This document shows, piece after piece, positions 16,941 to 26,547 of a DNA stretch of 64,000 nucleotides. A program made the position numbers and the translations under genes. The stretch is taken from assembly GCF_021729075.1 (NCBI RefSeq), contig NZ_JAJSAQ010000005.1, positions 1-64,000 of the forward strand, given 5' to 3'. The stretch comes from Microbulbifer guangxiensis (GTDB lineage Bacteria; Pseudomonadota; Gammaproteobacteria; Pseudomonadales; Cellvibrionaceae). The notes under the pieces were generated by a model. That model was not told where the DNA came from, did not search any database, and was given only the letters and a program-made list of their open reading frames with translations. Numbering within the stretch: the stretch's first letter is position 1; each line of letters starts with the position of its first letter.

Positions 16941-18986
16941 ATGAGCAAGCAGAGACTCCTGTCCGCGGCCCTGGTGACGGTTGGCCTGGCCTGGTCGGCC
17001 GTCAGCCCCGCCGCAGTGGAAACACGCACCCTCAACAACGGCAACCTGGTCATGGAAGATATCCCCCCGGTGCCGGGTCAGGTGGCCGACGACCTGAACC
17101 GCTACCAGAGTGTGCGCTCCGCAGCCGTACTCGGCTGGACCGAAGCCGGGGATGCCCTCTATATCTCCACCCGCTTCGGCGAGGTCGACCAGATTCACCG
17201 GGTAGACCGCCCCGGTGGCGCCCGCCAGCAGCTGACCTTCTTCAAGGAGCCAATAGGCCAGGTGGAACCGCGGCCGCGCACCCAACAGATCGCATTCACC
17301 ATGGATGCGGGCGGCAGCGAGGATGCGCAGATTTTCCTGTTCGATCCCGCCACCGGCGAAAGCCGCATGCTGACCGATGGGGAGTCGCGCAACGGACAGA
17401 TCGCCTGGAGCCCGGACGGCTCCCTCATCGCCTACCAGAGCACTCGGCGCAATGGTCGCTCCAACGACATCTGGATCACTCGCCTAACTAAGGACGGATA
17501 CACCAGCACGCTCGCGCTGGAATCCCCCGATGGCAGCTGGTGGGGACCGGTATCCTTCAGTGCCGATAATCGTCGCCTGCTGGTCCAGCAGTACATTTCC
17601 TCTACCAACTCCCTGGTACATGTACTGGACCTGGAAAGCGGGACGCTGCAGCACGTTGCCGGAGACAGTGACAGCGAGTCGCGAAACTATGCCGGCGACT
17701 TCGATCGCGACGGCAGTGGCATTTTTTATGTATCCGACCAGAGGGGTGAATTTGCCCAGCTGGTACATCGCAACCTCGTCTCAGGCGAGGAGCGTGTTAT
17801 CACCGCGAGCATTCCGTGGGATGTGTCTGCGATTACGCTCAGCGATGACCGCCGCCGCGCAGCCTTTACGGTCAACGAGAACGGCATGGATCAGGTCTAC
17901 CTGCTGGACCCGCGCAACATGCGCTATCGCAAGGTAGAAGATTTGCCCATGGGCGTGGTTGGGGGGCTAGCCTTCAACGGCCAGGGTGACAAGCTGGCTC
18001 TGTCCATTAACACCCCCAAGACGCCCACAGACACTTTTGTCCTCAACCTGCGCCGGGCGCCGCTGCGCTACTCCAGTCTCGAGCGATGGACCAGGAGTGA
18101 AGTGGGCGGGTTGGATACAGACAGATTTGTAGAACCTGAACTGGTGCACTACCCCACCTTCGACCAGGTGGACGGTGAAGCGCGCAAGATTCCCGCTTTC
18201 GTCTATCGTCCCCGCGACGTAGAGGGTCCGGTACCGGTGGTGATCTCCATTCACGGCGGCCCGGAAGCCCAGTACCGGCCCTATTTCAGCAGCACCTACC
18301 AGCTCTGGCTGCAAAAGCTCGGTGTTGCCGTCATCGCCCCCAACGTGCGCGGTTCGGCCGGTTACGGCAAAACCTATGTGGCGCTGGACAACGGCTACAA
18401 GCGAGAGGATTCGGTGCGGGACATCGGCGCATTGCTGGACTGGATCGACACCCAGCCTGACCTGGACGCCGACCGGGTCGCGGTCTTTGGCGGCAGCTAC
18501 GGTGGCTACATGGTGCTGGCCAGTGCCATGCACTACAGCGACCGGCTGCGCGCGGCCGTGGATATCGTCGGCATCTCCAACTTCGTGACCTTCCTCACCA
18601 ATACCCGCGACTACCGCCGCGACCTGCGCCGGGTGGAGTATGGCGATGAGCGCGATCCGGACATGCGCGCGTTCCTCGAGCGTATCAGCCCCAGCAACAA
18701 CGTGGACAAGATCCGTGTGCCCATGCTGGTGGTCCAGGGGGAAAATGACCCCCGCGTGCCGGTGACCGAGGCCGAGCAGATCGTGGCTGCGCTGCGGGAT
18801 GGGGGTAAACCGGTGTGGTACATGAATGCCCTCAACGAGGGGCACGGCTACCGAAAGAAAGAAAACCGCGACGTTTACGCCCAGGTGACCGCACTGTTTT
18901 TCTCTGAGCACCTGCTGGAGAAGCCGGTGTCACGCTGGGAAATCCAAGAGGACGACGAGGTTCAGGCAGCCGAGAACACCCGCTGA
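16941..18986 (+). CDS. S9 family prolyl oligopeptidase-type peptidase, secreted
   Basis: The protein has 681 aa with a signal peptide (about residues 1-25, ending SPAAV). A beta-propeller of WD40-like repeats (PRTQQIAFTMDAGG, IAWSPDGSLIAY, ITLSDDRRRAAF) leads to an alpha/beta-hydrolase domain from about residue 410. The catalytic triad is Ser519 (GGSYGGY), Asp603 (NDPRV) and His635 (EGHGY). It should cleave peptides in the periplasm or outside. AAGGAAAAACC before the ATG is a usable ribosome-binding site. The gene interrupts yggS-proC on the opposite strand. Confidence 0.94.
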   Translation: MSKQRLLSAALVTVGLAWSAVSPAAVETRTLNNGNLVMEDIPPVPGQVADDLNRYQSVRSAAVLGWTEAGDALYISTRFGEVDQIHRVDRPGGARQQLTFFKEPIGQVEPRPRTQQIAFTMDAGGSEDAQIFLFDPATGESRMLTDGESRNGQIAWSPDGSLIAYQSTRRNGRSNDIWITRLTKDGYTSTLALESPDGSWWGPVSFSADNRRLLVQQYISSTNSLVHVLDLESGTLQHVAGDSDSESRNYAGDFDRDGSGIFYVSDQRGEFAQLVHRNLVSGEERVITASIPWDVSAITLSDDRRRAAFTVNENGMDQVYLLDPRNMRYRKVEDLPMGVVGGLAFNGQGDKLALSINTPKTPTDTFVLNLRRAPLRYSSLERWTRSEVGGLDTDRFVEPELVHYPTFDQVDGEARKIPAFVYRPRDVEGPVPVVISIHGGPEAQYRPYFSSTYQLWLQKLGVAVIAPNVRGSAGYGKTYVALDNGYKREDSVRDIGALLDWIDTQPDLDADRVAVFGGSYGGYMVLASAMHYSDRLRAAVDIVGISNFVTFLTNTRDYRRDLRRVEYGDERDPDMRAFLERISPSNNVDKIRVPMLVVQGENDPRVPVTEAEQIVAALRDGGKPVWYMNALNEGHGYRKKENRDVYAQVTALFFSEHLLEKPVSRWEIQEDDEVQAAENTR

Positions 18987-19022
18987 GCCCTGGTTGTACC
19001 TTCCTTAAGTATTAGGGCGCCG

Positions 19023-19718
19023 CTAGTCGCGGCGCCCGAAGATATCGGTGCCGATGCGCACCATGGTGGCGCCGCTGGCAATGGCCGCTTCCATGTCGCC
19101 GGACATGCCCATGGACAGCGTATCCAGCGGCTGGTCCGGCAGCCGTTCGCGCAACTCTTCGAGCAGGGCAGTCAGCGCCTCGAAAGGCTGCCTCTGCTCT
19201 TCTTCCGACTCCCGCGGGGCGGGAATGGCCATGAGCCCGCGCAGGCGCACATTTGCCAGCCCGGCCACCGCCTCTGCCAGAGCCGCGACCTCCGCCGGCG
19301 CCACCCCTGACTTGCTCTCCTCGCCGTCGATATTGACCTGCAGGCACAGGTTCAGTGGCGGCATGTCGGGGGGACGCTGGGCGGACAGGCGCTGTGCGAT
19401 TTTTAACCGATCGACACTATGCATCCAGTGAAAGTGCTCGGCCACCGCGCGGGTCTTGTTGGATTGCAGCGGCCCGATGAAATGCCAGGTAATGTCCAGA
19501 TCGTCCAGTTCCGCCTGCTTCTCCAGGGCCTCCTGCAGGTAGTTCTCGCCGAAATGCCGCTGGCCGGCGTCGTAGGCGCTGCGCAGGTCCGCCCCCGGGC
19601 GGGTCTTTGACACCGCCAGCAGGATGACATCGCCCGGATCGCGCCCACAGGCGCTGCAGCTGGCGGCGATGCGCCCGCGGACGCGATTCAGGTTTTCGGT
19701 GATGTCTTCTTTGCGCAT
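19023..19718 (-). CDS. YggS, pyridoxal phosphate homeostasis protein
   Basis: The protein has 231 aa of the PLPBP family: LLAVSKTRPGADL with the PLP lysine (Lys38), HFGENYLQEAL, WHFIGPLQSNK, and SMGMSGDMEAAIASGATMVRIGTDIFG at the end. It binds PLP without known catalysis and keeps B6 levels balanced. It is divergent from pilT, a very common arrangement. A perfect GGGCGCCGC/GCGGCGCCC stem (19015-19037) spans its stop codon and may mark the convergent end with the S9 gene. Confidence 0.95.
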   Translation of the reverse strand: MRKEDITENLNRVRGRIAASCSACGRDPGDVILLAVSKTRPGADLRSAYDAGQRHFGENYLQEALEKQAELDDLDITWHFIGPLQSNKTRAVAEHFHWMHSVDRLKIAQRLSAQRPPDMPPLNLCLQVNIDGEESKSGVAPAEVAALAEAVAGLANVRLRGLMAIPAPRESEEEQRQPFEALTALLEELRERLPDQPLDTLSMGMSGDMEAAIASGATMVRIGTDIFGRRD

Positions 19719-19839
19719 ATACTAGCCCGATAACAAAGAGTGGCCGATTGTACGCAAATCCGACTGCGACCCGAATCCGGCCCTCACAGCCCCTCCCGCC
19801 AGAGGGCCACAGGGTAAATCAGAACAATAAGGTAGCAGT

Positions 19840-20874
19840 ATGGACATCACAGAACTCCTCGCTTTCAGTGCCAAGCAGAATGCCTCGGACCTCCACCTGT
19901 CCGCCGGGCTGCCGCCGATGATCCGTGTGGACGGCGATGTCCGCCGCATCAACCTGCCGCCGATGGAGCACAAGCAGGTGCACGCGCTGATCTACGAGAT
20001 CATGAACGACAAGCAGCGCAAGGACTACGAGGAGTTCCTGGAAACCGACTTCTCCTTCGAGGTCCCCGGTGTGGCCCGCTTCCGTGTGAACGCGTTCAAC
20101 CACAACCGTGGCGCCGGCGCCGTGTTCCGGACCATTCCGTCCAAGGTACTGACCATGGACGACCTGGGCATGGGCCAGGTATTCCGCCAGATCAGTGACA
20201 CCCCCCGCGGCCTGGTACTGGTCACCGGGCCCACCGGTTCCGGTAAGTCCACCAGCCTGGCGGCGATGATCGACTACATTAACGACAACAAGTACGAGCA
20301 TATCCTCACGGTCGAGGATCCGATCGAATTCGTGCACGAGTCGAAGAAGTGCCTGGTGAACCAGCGGGAAGTGCACCGCGACACCCACGGCTTCGCCGAG
20401 GCCCTGCGCTCCGCCCTGCGTGAAGACCCGGACATCATCCTGGTGGGTGAGATGCGGGACCTGGAGACCATCCGCCTGGCGCTGACCGCGGCGGAAACCG
20501 GGCACCTGGTGTTCGGCACCCTGCACACCACCTCCGCCGCCAAGACCATCGACCGGGTGGTGGACGTGTTCCCGGCCGAGGAGAAGGCCATGGTACGCTC
20601 GATGCTGTCAGAATCGCTGCAGGCGGTGATCTCCCAGACCCTGCTGAAGCGCAATGGCGGTGGCCGGGTGGCGGCACACGAGATCATGCGCGGCACCCCG
20701 GCGATCCGGAACCTGATCCGCGAAGACAAGGTGGCGCAGATGTACTCTGCGATCCAGACCGGCGCCAGTGTCGGCATGCAGACCATGGACCAGTGCCTGC
20801 AGGACCTGGTGGAGCGCCGGGTCATCACCCGCGAAGTGGCCCGTGAAAAGGCCAAGATGCCGGACAACTTTTAA
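19840..20874 (+). CDS. pilT: PilT, type IV pilus retraction ATPase
   Basis: The protein has 344 aa, the standard length. Walker A is GPTGSGKS (residues 130-137), the Asp box is TVEDPIEFVHE, the Walker B region is REDPDIILVGEMRD and the His box follows in GTLHTTSAAKTIDRV. PilT forms a hexamer at the base of the type IV pilus and drives pilus disassembly, giving twitching motility and DNA uptake. AAGGTAG lies before the ATG. pilU follows after 112 bases. Confidence 0.97.
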   Translation: MDITELLAFSAKQNASDLHLSAGLPPMIRVDGDVRRINLPPMEHKQVHALIYEIMNDKQRKDYEEFLETDFSFEVPGVARFRVNAFNHNRGAGAVFRTIPSKVLTMDDLGMGQVFRQISDTPRGLVLVTGPTGSGKSTSLAAMIDYINDNKYEHILTVEDPIEFVHESKKCLVNQREVHRDTHGFAEALRSALREDPDIILVGEMRDLETIRLALTAAETGHLVFGTLHTTSAAKTIDRVVDVFPAEEKAMVRSMLSESLQAVISQTLLKRNGGGRVAAHEIMRGTPAIRNLIREDKVAQMYSAIQTGASVGMQTMDQCLQDLVERRVITREVAREKAKMPDNF

Positions 20875-20986
20875 TTCCTCGGCTGAATTCATCCGCTGGC
20901 CCCTGCATGCGGAGCGCAGCGGAACCACTTACAGGCGATCCACACCGGGTCGCGCCGACGCAAGAACGATAACACTGGTTTAAATA

Positions 20987-22135
20987 ATGGAAATCGAACG
21001 ACTGTTACAGCTGGTTGTGGAGAAAGGGGCATCGGACCTGTTCATCACCGCCGGTGTACCGCCGTCCATCAAGGTGCATGGCAAAGTCATCCCGGTCAGC
21101 AGCTCCGCCCTTTCCCCGGAGAAAGCGCGCGAGCTGGTGGTGGGCGTGATGAACGAAAAGCAGCGACGCGAGTTCGCCGAAAAGAAAGAACTGAACTTCG
21201 CCATTGCCGTGCGCAATGTGGGCCGCTTCCGGGTTTCCGCCTTTTTCCAGCGCAACCTGGTGGGCATGGTGCTGCGTCGTATCGAGACCCGAATCCCCAC
21301 CATCGACGGACTGGGCCTGCCGGAGATCCTCAAGGATCTGGCGATGACCAAGCGCGGCCTGATCATCTTCGTCGGCGCCACCGGTACCGGTAAATCCACC
21401 TCACTGGCGTCCATGATCGGCCATCGCAACGAAAACACGAAAGGCCACATCATCTCCATCGAGGACCCGATCGAATTCGTGCACCAGCACCGCGGCTGCA
21501 TCGTCACCCAGCGGGAAGTGGGCCTGGATACCGAATCTTTCGAGGTGGCCCTGAAGAACACCCTGCGCCAGGCGCCGGACGTGATCCTTATCGGTGAGGT
21601 CCGGACCCGCGAGACCATGGAGCACGCCATCGCGTTCGCCGAAACCGGCCACCTGTGTCTGTGTACCCTGCACGCCAACAACGCCAACCAGGCGCTGGAT
21701 CGCATCATTCACTTCTTCCCGGCAGACCGCCACCCGCAGCTGTGGATGGACCTGTCCCTGAACCTGAAAGCGATGGTCGCCCAGCAGCTGGTACCGACCC
21801 CGGACGGCGACGGCCGCCGCGCCTGTCTCGAGATCATGATCAACACCCCGCTGATGTCGGACCTGATCCGCAAGGGCGAGGTGCACAAGATGAAGGAGTT
21901 GATGAAGCGCTCCAACGAGCAGGGCATGCAGACCTTCGACCAGGCCCTGTACGAGCTCTACGACCGCGGCGAGATCACCTACGAGGACGCCCTCGCCCAC
22001 GCCGACTCTGCCAACGACCTGCGCCTGATGATCAAGCTCAAGTCCGAGTCGGACGCCGAGTACCTCAACAATGCCGCCGACGAGCTGAGTCTCGAGGGCG
22101 ACAGCGACGAGTACGGCGGGCCGAAACTTTACTGA
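20987..22135 (+). CDS. pilU: PilU, PilT-dependent pilus retraction ATPase
   Basis: The protein has 382 aa. Walker A is GATGTGKS (residues 130-137), followed by SIEDPIEFVHQ, RQAPDVILIGEVR and CTLHANNANQALDRI. It resembles PilT but has the longer acidic C-terminal tail (SLEGDSDEYGG) typical of PilU. It is an accessory retraction motor that acts only with PilT. It is convergent with algR at its 3' end, 19 bases apart. Confidence 0.96.
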   Translation: MEIERLLQLVVEKGASDLFITAGVPPSIKVHGKVIPVSSSALSPEKARELVVGVMNEKQRREFAEKKELNFAIAVRNVGRFRVSAFFQRNLVGMVLRRIETRIPTIDGLGLPEILKDLAMTKRGLIIFVGATGTGKSTSLASMIGHRNENTKGHIISIEDPIEFVHQHRGCIVTQREVGLDTESFEVALKNTLRQAPDVILIGEVRTRETMEHAIAFAETGHLCLCTLHANNANQALDRIIHFFPADRHPQLWMDLSLNLKAMVAQQLVPTPDGDGRRACLEIMINTPLMSDLIRKGEVHKMKELMKRSNEQGMQTFDQALYELYDRGEITYEDALAHADSANDLRLMIKLKSESDAEYLNNAADELSLEGDSDEYGGPKLY

Positions 22136-22154
22136 ACCCCCGGGCCGGTCGGCG

Positions 22155-22913
22155 TTACCGGCCCAGCTCCTCCATCAGCTGGCGGATCACCGGCAGCTGG
22201 CGGCGGCTGATCTGCGGTCGCTGGTCGGTGCCCTCAAGTCGCACCCGGTAACCGTCACTGTCCCGACTCAGCCCGGCAATGAAATGCTTTGCCACCAGCG
22301 CATTGCGGTGCACCCGCACGAAGGTCTCGCTGAACTCCCGCTCCAGGTCCTTCAGTGACTCGTCGAGAATCGTCTCACCCCCATCGTGGTGGGCGACCAC
22401 ATATTTGCTGTCCGCGATCAGGCAGCGAATCCCATCCACCGGCAACAGTTCCACACCGCGACGGCTGACGGCCTTGATCCGCGGCGTCGAGGTGGCAGCC
22501 AGCGCAGTGCCCTCTCCGGCGCCAGCGGCGGCCCGCCGTTGTGCCTTGCTCAGGCGCTGCACCTTGTCGATGGCCGCTGTCAGCTGCTCCCTCGACACCG
22601 GCTTGAGCAGGTAACCGGCGGCCGCGGTGGCGAAGGCCGGCAGGGCGAACTCGTCATGGGCGGTACAGAAGATCATTGCCGGCGGATGCTCGCGGGCGGA
22701 GAGCTTTTCGGCCAGTACCAGGCCACTGTCCCCGGGCATTTCGATATCCATCAACACCAGATCCGGATCCAAAGCCTCGACCTGGGCCAGGGCCGCCTCG
22801 GCATCACTGGCCTCCCCCAGCAGCACACAGTGCTCCAGCCCCTCCAGTTGCCGCATCAGCCGGGCACGGGCGAGGGGTTCGTCATCCACGATCAAAACAC
22901 CGAGTTCAGTCAC
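22155..22913 (-). CDS. algR: AlgR-type LytTR response regulator
   Basis: The protein has 252 aa. The receiver domain (about 1-125) has IVDDE with Asp10-Asp11, the phosphorylation site Asp56 (LMDIEMPG) and KPV near 103-105. A low-complexity Ala-rich linker precedes a LytTR DNA-binding domain (about 150-250; IKAVSRRGVELLPVDGIRC, FVRVHRNALVA). In Pseudomonas AlgR controls alginate, type IV pili and virulence genes; the name rests on domain layout and on the algZ-argH context. The GTG start overlaps the algZ stop (GTGA). Confidence 0.88.
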   Translation of the reverse strand: MTELGVLIVDDEPLARARLMRQLEGLEHCVLLGEASDAEAALAQVEALDPDLVLMDIEMPGDSGLVLAEKLSAREHPPAMIFCTAHDEFALPAFATAAAGYLLKPVSREQLTAAIDKVQRLSKAQRRAAAGAGEGTALAATSTPRIKAVSRRGVELLPVDGIRCLIADSKYVVAHHDGGETILDESLKDLEREFSETFVRVHRNALVAKHFIAGLSRDSDGYRVRLEGTDQRPQISRRQLPVIRQLMEELGR

Positions 22914-24046
22914 AGGGCGGGCTCCATCTTCTCGCGTTTCTCCCCCTTCCCTGAGGCATCATTGATAGGCAGGACAACCTCCACCCGGTAGATTCCTTCT
23001 TCAAACTCCGAGTGAAAGCGGTAACGGTGGCCGTAATGCGCGGCCAGTCGTTGGCGAATGTTCTCCTGTGCCATGCCGTTGCCGCGCTGGTCGTGCAACG
23101 AGCCGGGCTGCGGGGCAGGATTCTCGATCAACAGCTGCAGCTGGCCACCCAGACGACGCAGGTAAACCTGGATCTCGCCGCCCTTGTGCAGGCGCGCCAC
23201 ACCGTGGAGCACTGCGTTTTCCAGCAGTGGCTGCAGCAGCATGGAAGGGATCACGGCGTCCTCGAGGCCGGCATCCAGGCTCCAGCTCTGCCGCAGCCGC
23301 TGACCAAGCCGCAGTTCCTCGATCTGCAGGTAGCGCCGCGCCAGTGCCAGCTCCTGCTCCAGCGGCACCAGCCTGGAATCCGCGAGACTGGCGCGGAACA
23401 GAGTCGACAGGTCCTCCACCAGTTTTTCCGCGCGCTCAGGGTCGATGGCGATCAGGCTGGCAAGGCTGTTCATGCTGTTGAACAGGAAGTGGGGGCGGAT
23501 ACGGGACTGCAGCGCATCGATGCGCGCGACCAGCTCGGCGCGCTGCTGGTTGTGCAACTGCTGCTGCACGTAGGCGTAGCGCAACACCACGCCCGCACAG
23601 ATAGCACCGAGCAGGGTATTGTCCAGCAGGTGCCAGAAATCAAAGCCCTGGCGCATCAGCGATGCCCGCAGCCACTCCTGAGCCACCAGCACCACCAGCA
23701 GCACGGCCATGACCACGGCAAAACTGATCGCACCGGCGACCCGGTGTTGCAGTTTCGCCAGTGCCGGGCGCAGCCGGCAGAGGATCGCGGCGGAGGGCAG
23801 GATGACCCACTGCACGGCCAGAGACACCAGGCCCAGCCGCTGCCAGCTGAACTCCCGCAGTCCATCCACGGCCAGCACCAGCACCAGTGCCAGCAACTCG
23901 CCCATCAGCACCAGTACCGCCAGCGCAGAGACATGGCACAGGTCCGGGAGAAACGGCATCTGCGCAGAATCTTCGCCATCCGCTGCGGATTTTCGAATTT
24001 GCTGCGTTATACTGCCCGCCGGTTGCGCGGACTGTGGGGAGGTCAT
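22910..24046 (-). CDS. algZ: AlgZ/FimS-type sensor histidine kinase
   Basis: The protein has 378 aa. The N-terminus has four or so transmembrane segments (about 39-60, 70-90, 103-123, 140-160), then a LytS-type kinase domain with SRIRPHFLFNSMNSLASL, where His186 is the expected phosphorylation site, and LLQPLLENAVLHGV as the N box. The G box is poorly conserved (QRGNGMAQENIRQRL is present). It is translated just ahead of algR with a 4-base overlap and is divergent from argH, as in Pseudomonas. Confidence 0.87.
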   Translation of the reverse strand: MTSPQSAQPAGSITQQIRKSAADGEDSAQMPFLPDLCHVSALAVLVLMGELLALVLVLAVDGLREFSWQRLGLVSLAVQWVILPSAAILCRLRPALAKLQHRVAGAISFAVVMAVLLVVLVAQEWLRASLMRQGFDFWHLLDNTLLGAICAGVVLRYAYVQQQLHNQQRAELVARIDALQSRIRPHFLFNSMNSLASLIAIDPERAEKLVEDLSTLFRASLADSRLVPLEQELALARRYLQIEELRLGQRLRQSWSLDAGLEDAVIPSMLLQPLLENAVLHGVARLHKGGEIQVYLRRLGGQLQLLIENPAPQPGSLHDQRGNGMAQENIRQRLAAHYGHRYRFHSEFEEGIYRVEVVLPINDASGKGEKREKMEPAL

Positions 24047-24192
24047 ACCACTATTATTCTTCGTGCATTGTTATCGGGTTGATCGCGACTCCAGCGAGCG
24101 CGGCAAACCCCTGAAGATACCGCCATCGCCCGACCACTTCCACTATCTCCGCCCGTTCGACGGGCAAAGATTGCAAGAGACCGCGACAGAAC

Positions 24193-25626
24193 ATGAGTGA
24201 CAAAAAAGCCTCGACCATCCAGGCATCCAAAGCCGACGCCAACCCCGCCGCCAAGCTCTGGGGCGGCCGCTTCAGTGAAGCGACCGATGCCTTTGTCGAA
24301 CGCTTCACCGCCTCGGTGATGTTTGACCAGCGCATGGCACTGGAGGACATCCAGGGCTCCCTCGCCCACGCCCGCATGCTGTCTGAGGTGGGCGTGCTCA
24401 CCGGCGATGAATTCCGGCAGATCGAGGGCGGCCTCAGGGAGATCGCTGAAGAGATCAAGGCCGGGGAATTCCCCTGGTCGGTGGCGCTCGAGGATGTACA
24501 CATGAATATCGAGGCGCGCCTGACCGACCGCATCGGCGCGACCGGCAAGAAACTGCACACTGGCCGCTCCCGCAATGATCAGGTCGCCACGGATATCCGC
24601 CTGTGGCTGCGCAACCGGATCGACGAGATCGGCTCCGAGCTGACCCGCCTGCAAACTGGCCTGGTAGACCTCGCCGAACGGGAAGCCGATACCATCATGC
24701 CCGGCTTCACCCACCTGCAGTCCGCCCAGCCGGTGACTTTCGGCCACCACCTGCTGGCCTGGAACGAGATGTTGAACCGCGATTACGAGCGCCTGATGGA
24801 TTGCCGCAAGCGGGTCAACCGCTCGCCCCTGGGCGCCGCGGCCCTGGCCGGGACCAGTTACCCCATCGACCGCGCCCGCACCGCCGAGCTGCTGGGCTTT
24901 GATGCACCCACGGAAAACTCACTGGACTCGGTCAGCGATCGCGACTTCGCCATCGAGTTCTGCGCCTTCGCCGCACTGTTGCTGACCCACCTGTCCCGCG
25001 CCAGTGAAGAGCTGGTGCTGTGGACTTCCAGCCAGTTCGACTTTATCGACCTGCCCGATCGCTTCTGCACCGGCTCCTCGATCATGCCGCAGAAGAAAAA
25101 CCCGGATGTGCCCGAGCTGGTGCGCGGCAAGACCGGCCGCGTCAACGGCCACCTGATCGCCCTGCTGACCCTGATGAAGGGCCAGCCGCTGGCCTACAAC
25201 AAGGACAACCAGGAAGACAAGGAACCACTGTTCGATGCGGCGGACACTGCGCTGGACTGCCTGCGGGCCTTCGCCGACATGGCGCCGGCACTGAAGGCCA
25301 AAAAAGAGAATATGCTCGCGGCCGCAGCGAAAGGCTTCTCCACTGCCACCGACCTGGCCGACTACCTGGTGCGCAAGGGCGTCGCCTTTCGCGATGCCCA
25401 CGAGATCGTCGGCCAGTCGGTGTCGTTTGCGATCGAGCAGCAAAAGGACCTGGCAGAACTCAGCCTGGCGCAGCTGCAGCAGTTTTCCGACCAGATCGGC
25501 GAGGATGTGTTTGAAGTCCTGACCCTGGAAGGCTCAGTGGCGGCCCGCGACCATATCGGCGGCACCGCACCGAGGCAGGTGCGCGCTGCCTGCGCACGGG
25601 CGAAGCAGCTGATTGCTTCGCGCTGA
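24193..25626 (+). CDS. argH: Argininosuccinate lyase
   Basis: The protein has 477 aa. It carries [17 protein letters not shown] near the start, [13 protein letters not shown], and the family signature [11 protein letters not shown] at residues 294-304. It splits argininosuccinate into arginine and fumarate, the last step of arginine synthesis. The N-terminal 20 residues before KLWGGRF are a short extension. It is divergent from algZ, with 146 bases between. Confidence 0.97.
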   Translation: MSDKKASTIQASKADANPAAKLWGGRFSEATDAFVERFTASVMFDQRMALEDIQGSLAHARMLSEVGVLTGDEFRQIEGGLREIAEEIKAGEFPWSVALEDVHMNIEARLTDRIGATGKKLHTGRSRNDQVATDIRLWLRNRIDEIGSELTRLQTGLVDLAEREADTIMPGFTHLQSAQPVTFGHHLLAWNEMLNRDYERLMDCRKRVNRSPLGAAALAGTSYPIDRARTAELLGFDAPTENSLDSVSDRDFAIEFCAFAALLLTHLSRASEELVLWTSSQFDFIDLPDRFCTGSSIMPQKKNPDVPELVRGKTGRVNGHLIALLTLMKGQPLAYNKDNQEDKEPLFDAADTALDCLRAFADMAPALKAKKENMLAAAAKGFSTATDLADYLVRKGVAFRDAHEIVGQSVSFAIEQQKDLAELSLAQLQQFSDQIGEDVFEVLTLEGSVAARDHIGGTAPRQVRAACARAKQLIASR

Positions 25627-25683
25627 TCATCCACCAAGTAAGTAGCTGCAGCCGGATAAAAGCCCCAAGCCCCATGGGAAGGT

Positions 25684-25790
25684 GCTGCTGCCGGTGGATG
25701 CCGGCCAGACCTTACGCCGCCAGGGATGGCGGCGTAGAGCGTACATGGATGTATTTACAGCGTGTCTGGCCGGTATCCACCGGCAACAGC
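25684..25790. repeat. Structured intergenic repeat with nested inverted repeats
   Basis: Two 27-base arms (25684-25710 and 25764-25790) are inverted copies with two differences, one a G-T wobble. Inside lies a second perfect stem, TACGCCGCCA/TGGCGGCGTA (25713-25736), then GTACATGGATGTATTTACAG. It sits between the convergent argH and cyaY. By position and form it is a REP- or MITE-like element; there is no reading frame. It may also act as a two-way transcription stop. Confidence 0.75.
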
Positions 25791-25864
25791 GCCGCCACGG
25801 GATCGGCTATCGATCAGAAGCGGGACAATTGAGCGGGACGGGCAGTTTCGGGGCCCCAGCAGCA

Positions 25865-26194
25865 TCAGGAAAGGTTCAGGGTGACCGGCTCGCCCTGCTG
25901 TTCGGTCAGCACCCGGTCCAGCAGGGTCGGCAGGTCCTCGCCGGTGGTGGTGCATTTCCAGCCCGGCGGTTCGAAAGCCAGGTGGTAGCCGCCCGAGCGG
26001 GCCGCCACCCACAGCTCCCTGTTGGCGGTCTGGCGGGAGAGGATGACCTGACTGCCGTTGTCTTCGAGTGTCAGCGTCAGCACTGCATCTGCACGCTCGT
26101 AATCGATGTCCCATTCACAGGAATCGAGCGCGTCCTCGATCTCGATCAGGGTGCGCTCGATTGCCGCTTCAAAGTCTGCCTGGCTGGCTGTCAT
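25865..26194 (-). CDS. cyaY: CyaY, frataxin-like iron-sulfur assembly protein
   Basis: The product is 109 aa from ATG 26192-26194 (MTASQADFEAAIERTLIEIEDALD), matching the family start; the frame is open 8 codons upstream. It has the acidic first helix, LTLTLEDNGSQVILSRQ, ELWVAARSGGYHL and the closing helix. CyaY binds iron and tunes IscS during Fe-S cluster assembly. It is divergent from lptM. Confidence 0.94.
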   Translation of the reverse strand: MTASQADFEAAIERTLIEIEDALDSCEWDIDYERADAVLTLTLEDNGSQVILSRQTANRELWVAARSGGYHLAFEPPGWKCTTTGEDLPTLLDRVLTEQQGEPVTLNLS

Positions 26195-26280
26195 AGTTAC
26201 TTCTGTTACAGTGTTCATCGGGTAGAGTAGCTGGCTATACTAGCAGGCTTTTCCGCACAACAATGCGCAGGAAGCCGCCG

Positions 26281-26547
26281 ATGTCTCAAGAAACACTGCC
26301 TCTCGCCGCCGTCATCCTGGCCGCGAGCCTCCTCGGTGCCTGCGGCCAGAAAGGCCCGCTGTACCTGCCGCAGGATCCGGCCAGCCCTGCACCGGTCCCG
26401 GCACAGTCACCGATGGTGGTGCCAGCCGCGGCCGGCACCGTACCCGGCGGCCAGGCAGAGACAACGGAAGAAAAACAAAAAGAAACACGGCGCGCTGGCG
26501 ACAGTGCAGCGGCCGCCGAAGAGCTGGAGCCCGCAGTAGAAAAATGA
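26281..26547 (+). CDS. lptM: LptM-like small lipoprotein (YifL/LppL family)
   Basis: The product is 88 aa from ATG 26281 (an in-frame ATG at 26263 would add six residues). The signal peptide ends in SLLGAC, the lipobox, followed by the family mark GQKGPLYLP. In E. coli LptM helps the LPS translocon LptD-LptE mature. The tail after residue 30 is a long Pro/Ala/Glu-rich extension. The last codons overlap lysA by 4 bases (ATGA), the usual linkage. Confidence 0.9.
   Translation: MSQETLPLAAVILAASLLGACGQKGPLYLPQDPASPAPVPAQSPMVVPAAAGTVPGGQAETTEEKQKETRRAGDSAAAAEELEPAVEK

Noticed and set aside
18987-19037. GC-rich stem at the S9/yggS junction as an intrinsic terminator
   Set aside because: The 9-bp stem is perfect but overlaps the yggS stop and has no T-run on either strand, so it is noted only in the yggS entry.
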